Of a DNA stretch of 7,804 bases, positions 7,535-7,804 are shown one piece after another (the stretch's first letter is position 1; each line of letters opens with the position of its first letter). The stretch comes from Candidatus Gastranaerophilales bacterium (GTDB taxonomy: Bacteria; Cyanobacteriota; Vampirovibrionia; Gastranaerophilales; Gastranaerophilaceae), in contig CAAGQE010000191.1 of NCBI GenBank assembly GCA_900772035.1, positions 1 to 7,804 of the forward strand, written 5' to 3'. The translations under genes and the position numbers were made by a program. The notes under the pieces are model-generated. The model was given only the letters and a program-made list of their open reading frames with translations, did not search any database and was not told the origin of the DNA.

Positions 7535-7637
7535 GTTTGAATTTTGATAATCAAATTACTTCCGACCGACGAAATGCCGATGGATTGCCACGCTTCGCTT
7601 GTGATGGCATGATTTTTTGACTTTCAAATTGGACTTT
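7517..7637. repeat. 12-bp inverted repeat enclosing a REP-like palindrome
   Basis: AAAGTCCAATTT (7517-7528) and AAATTGGACTTT (7626-7637) are perfect inverted copies. A second inverted pair, TTTGAAAGTC (7502-7511) and GACTTTCAAA (7619-7628), overlaps them. The DNA between (7574-7610) contains ATGCC...GGCAT and TTGCCACGCTTCGCTT, a GC-richer imperfect hairpin. It resembles dispersed palindromic repeats of the form ATTGCCACGCTTCGC known from several bacterial lineages. Confidence 0.5.
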
Positions 7638-7712
7638 AAACTCCATGTTGCTTTTGTTTGTCATAAATTGCTCTTTTGATTAAATAACCTTTATGTGGAA
7701 AATTTTTGCACT

Positions 7713-7737
7713 AAAAAAGCCACCCGTAAGGTGGCTT
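7713..7737 (-). terminator. Rho-independent terminator of tRNA-Ser
   Basis: On the minus strand AAGCCACC pairs with GGTGGCTT (plus-strand arms 7717-7724 and 7730-7737, 5-base loop) and is followed by six T (plus 7713-7718). It starts four bases after the encoded CCA of the tRNA, so it ends the tRNA transcript and insulates it from the R-M operon downstream. Confidence 0.88.
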
Positions 7738-7740
7738 AAA

Positions 7741-7804
7741 TGGAGGAAGAGGTGGGATTCGAACCCACGGAACCCTTGCGGGTTCAACGGTTTTCAAGAC
7801 CGGC
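7741..7804 (-). tRNA. tRNA-Ser(UGA), 3' part (5' end off window)
   Basis: Read on the minus strand, the anticodon loop is CTTGAAA, with anticodon TGA at plus-strand 7794-7796. A long class II variable arm follows (GAACCC-GCAA-GGGTTC, plus 7770-7785), then a T arm GTGGG-TTCGAAT-CCCAC (7752-7768), the 3' acceptor strand CTCTTCC and an encoded CCA (7741-7743). Anticodon and long variable arm identify a serine acceptor for UCA/UCG-type codons. The D arm and 5' acceptor strand lie beyond base 7804. Oddities: the discriminator base reads T where G is usual for bacterial tRNA-Ser, and pair 27-43 is C-T. Confidence 0.93.

Larger units (their letters stand above)
7330..7712. other. gene-free tRNA-adjacent region with repeat structure (possible attachment region)
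   Basis: No convincing gene lies between the R-M promoter and the tRNA terminator. The left part (7330-7500) is AT-rich and contains the inverted pair TATACC (7427-7432) and GGTATA (7457-7462). The right part (7495-7640) is unlike its surroundings. It holds the 13-bp direct repeat, three GTCCA repeats one helical turn apart, a 12-bp inverted repeat and a GC-richer palindrome. Position at the 3' end of a tRNA gene is typical of integration sites of mobile elements, but no integrase gene is in the window. Confidence 0.5.

Overview
This window reads as a chromosomal stretch of an AT-rich bacterium carrying a small restriction-modification (R-M) island next to a tRNA gene. Standard-code stops, Shine-Dalgarno sites, Rho-independent terminators and a class II tRNA-Ser with encoded CCA all indicate Bacteria. 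The long EF-hand/coiled-coil/hydrolase protein and the mixed base composition remind me of gut Candidatus Gastranaerophilales (Vampirovibrionia). That placement is an impression from family resemblance, not something the sequence proves.

Layout from left to right. (1) Bases 1-512 (+): the C-terminal part of an alpha/beta hydrolase whose start lies off the window. (2) Bases 645-3200 (+): an 851-residue protein with an N-terminal EF-hand, an Asn/Gly-rich linker, a long Ala/Gln-rich coiled coil and a C-terminal alpha/beta-hydrolase-like domain. A 14-bp palindrome lies just upstream. (3) A bidirectional terminator at 3222-3250 separates this from a small minus-strand ORF (3249-3629) with one membrane segment. 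(4) Bases 3677-7277 (-): a tight three-gene operon, transcribed right to left. It encodes a NgoPII-type restriction endonuclease, a HaeIII-type m5C methyltransferase (overlapping by 8 bp) and a DUF262/DUF1524 protein (21-bp gap). (5) Bases 7278-7740: a gene-free region with a candidate promoter, phased GTCCA repeats, an inverted repeat, a REP-like palindrome and a terminator. (6) Bases 7741-7804 (-): the 3' part of tRNA-Ser(UGA).

The methyltransferase and endonuclease form a complete type II R-M pair, and the family assignment predicts the target GGCC. By eye scan the window contains no GGCC at all, although GGC is common in its left half, so the chromosome itself may have adapted to this specificity. 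The third gene looks like a GmrSD/SspE/BrxU-type nuclease with an NTP-binding DGQQR motif and an HNH-like end. It may add modification-dependent restriction to the same transcript.

The operon is more AT-rich than the two plus-strand genes. It is flanked by an exact 13-bp direct repeat (3664-3676 and 7495-7507) and lies at the 3' end of a tRNA gene. I read it as a horizontally acquired defence cassette. No integrase or transposase is visible in the window.
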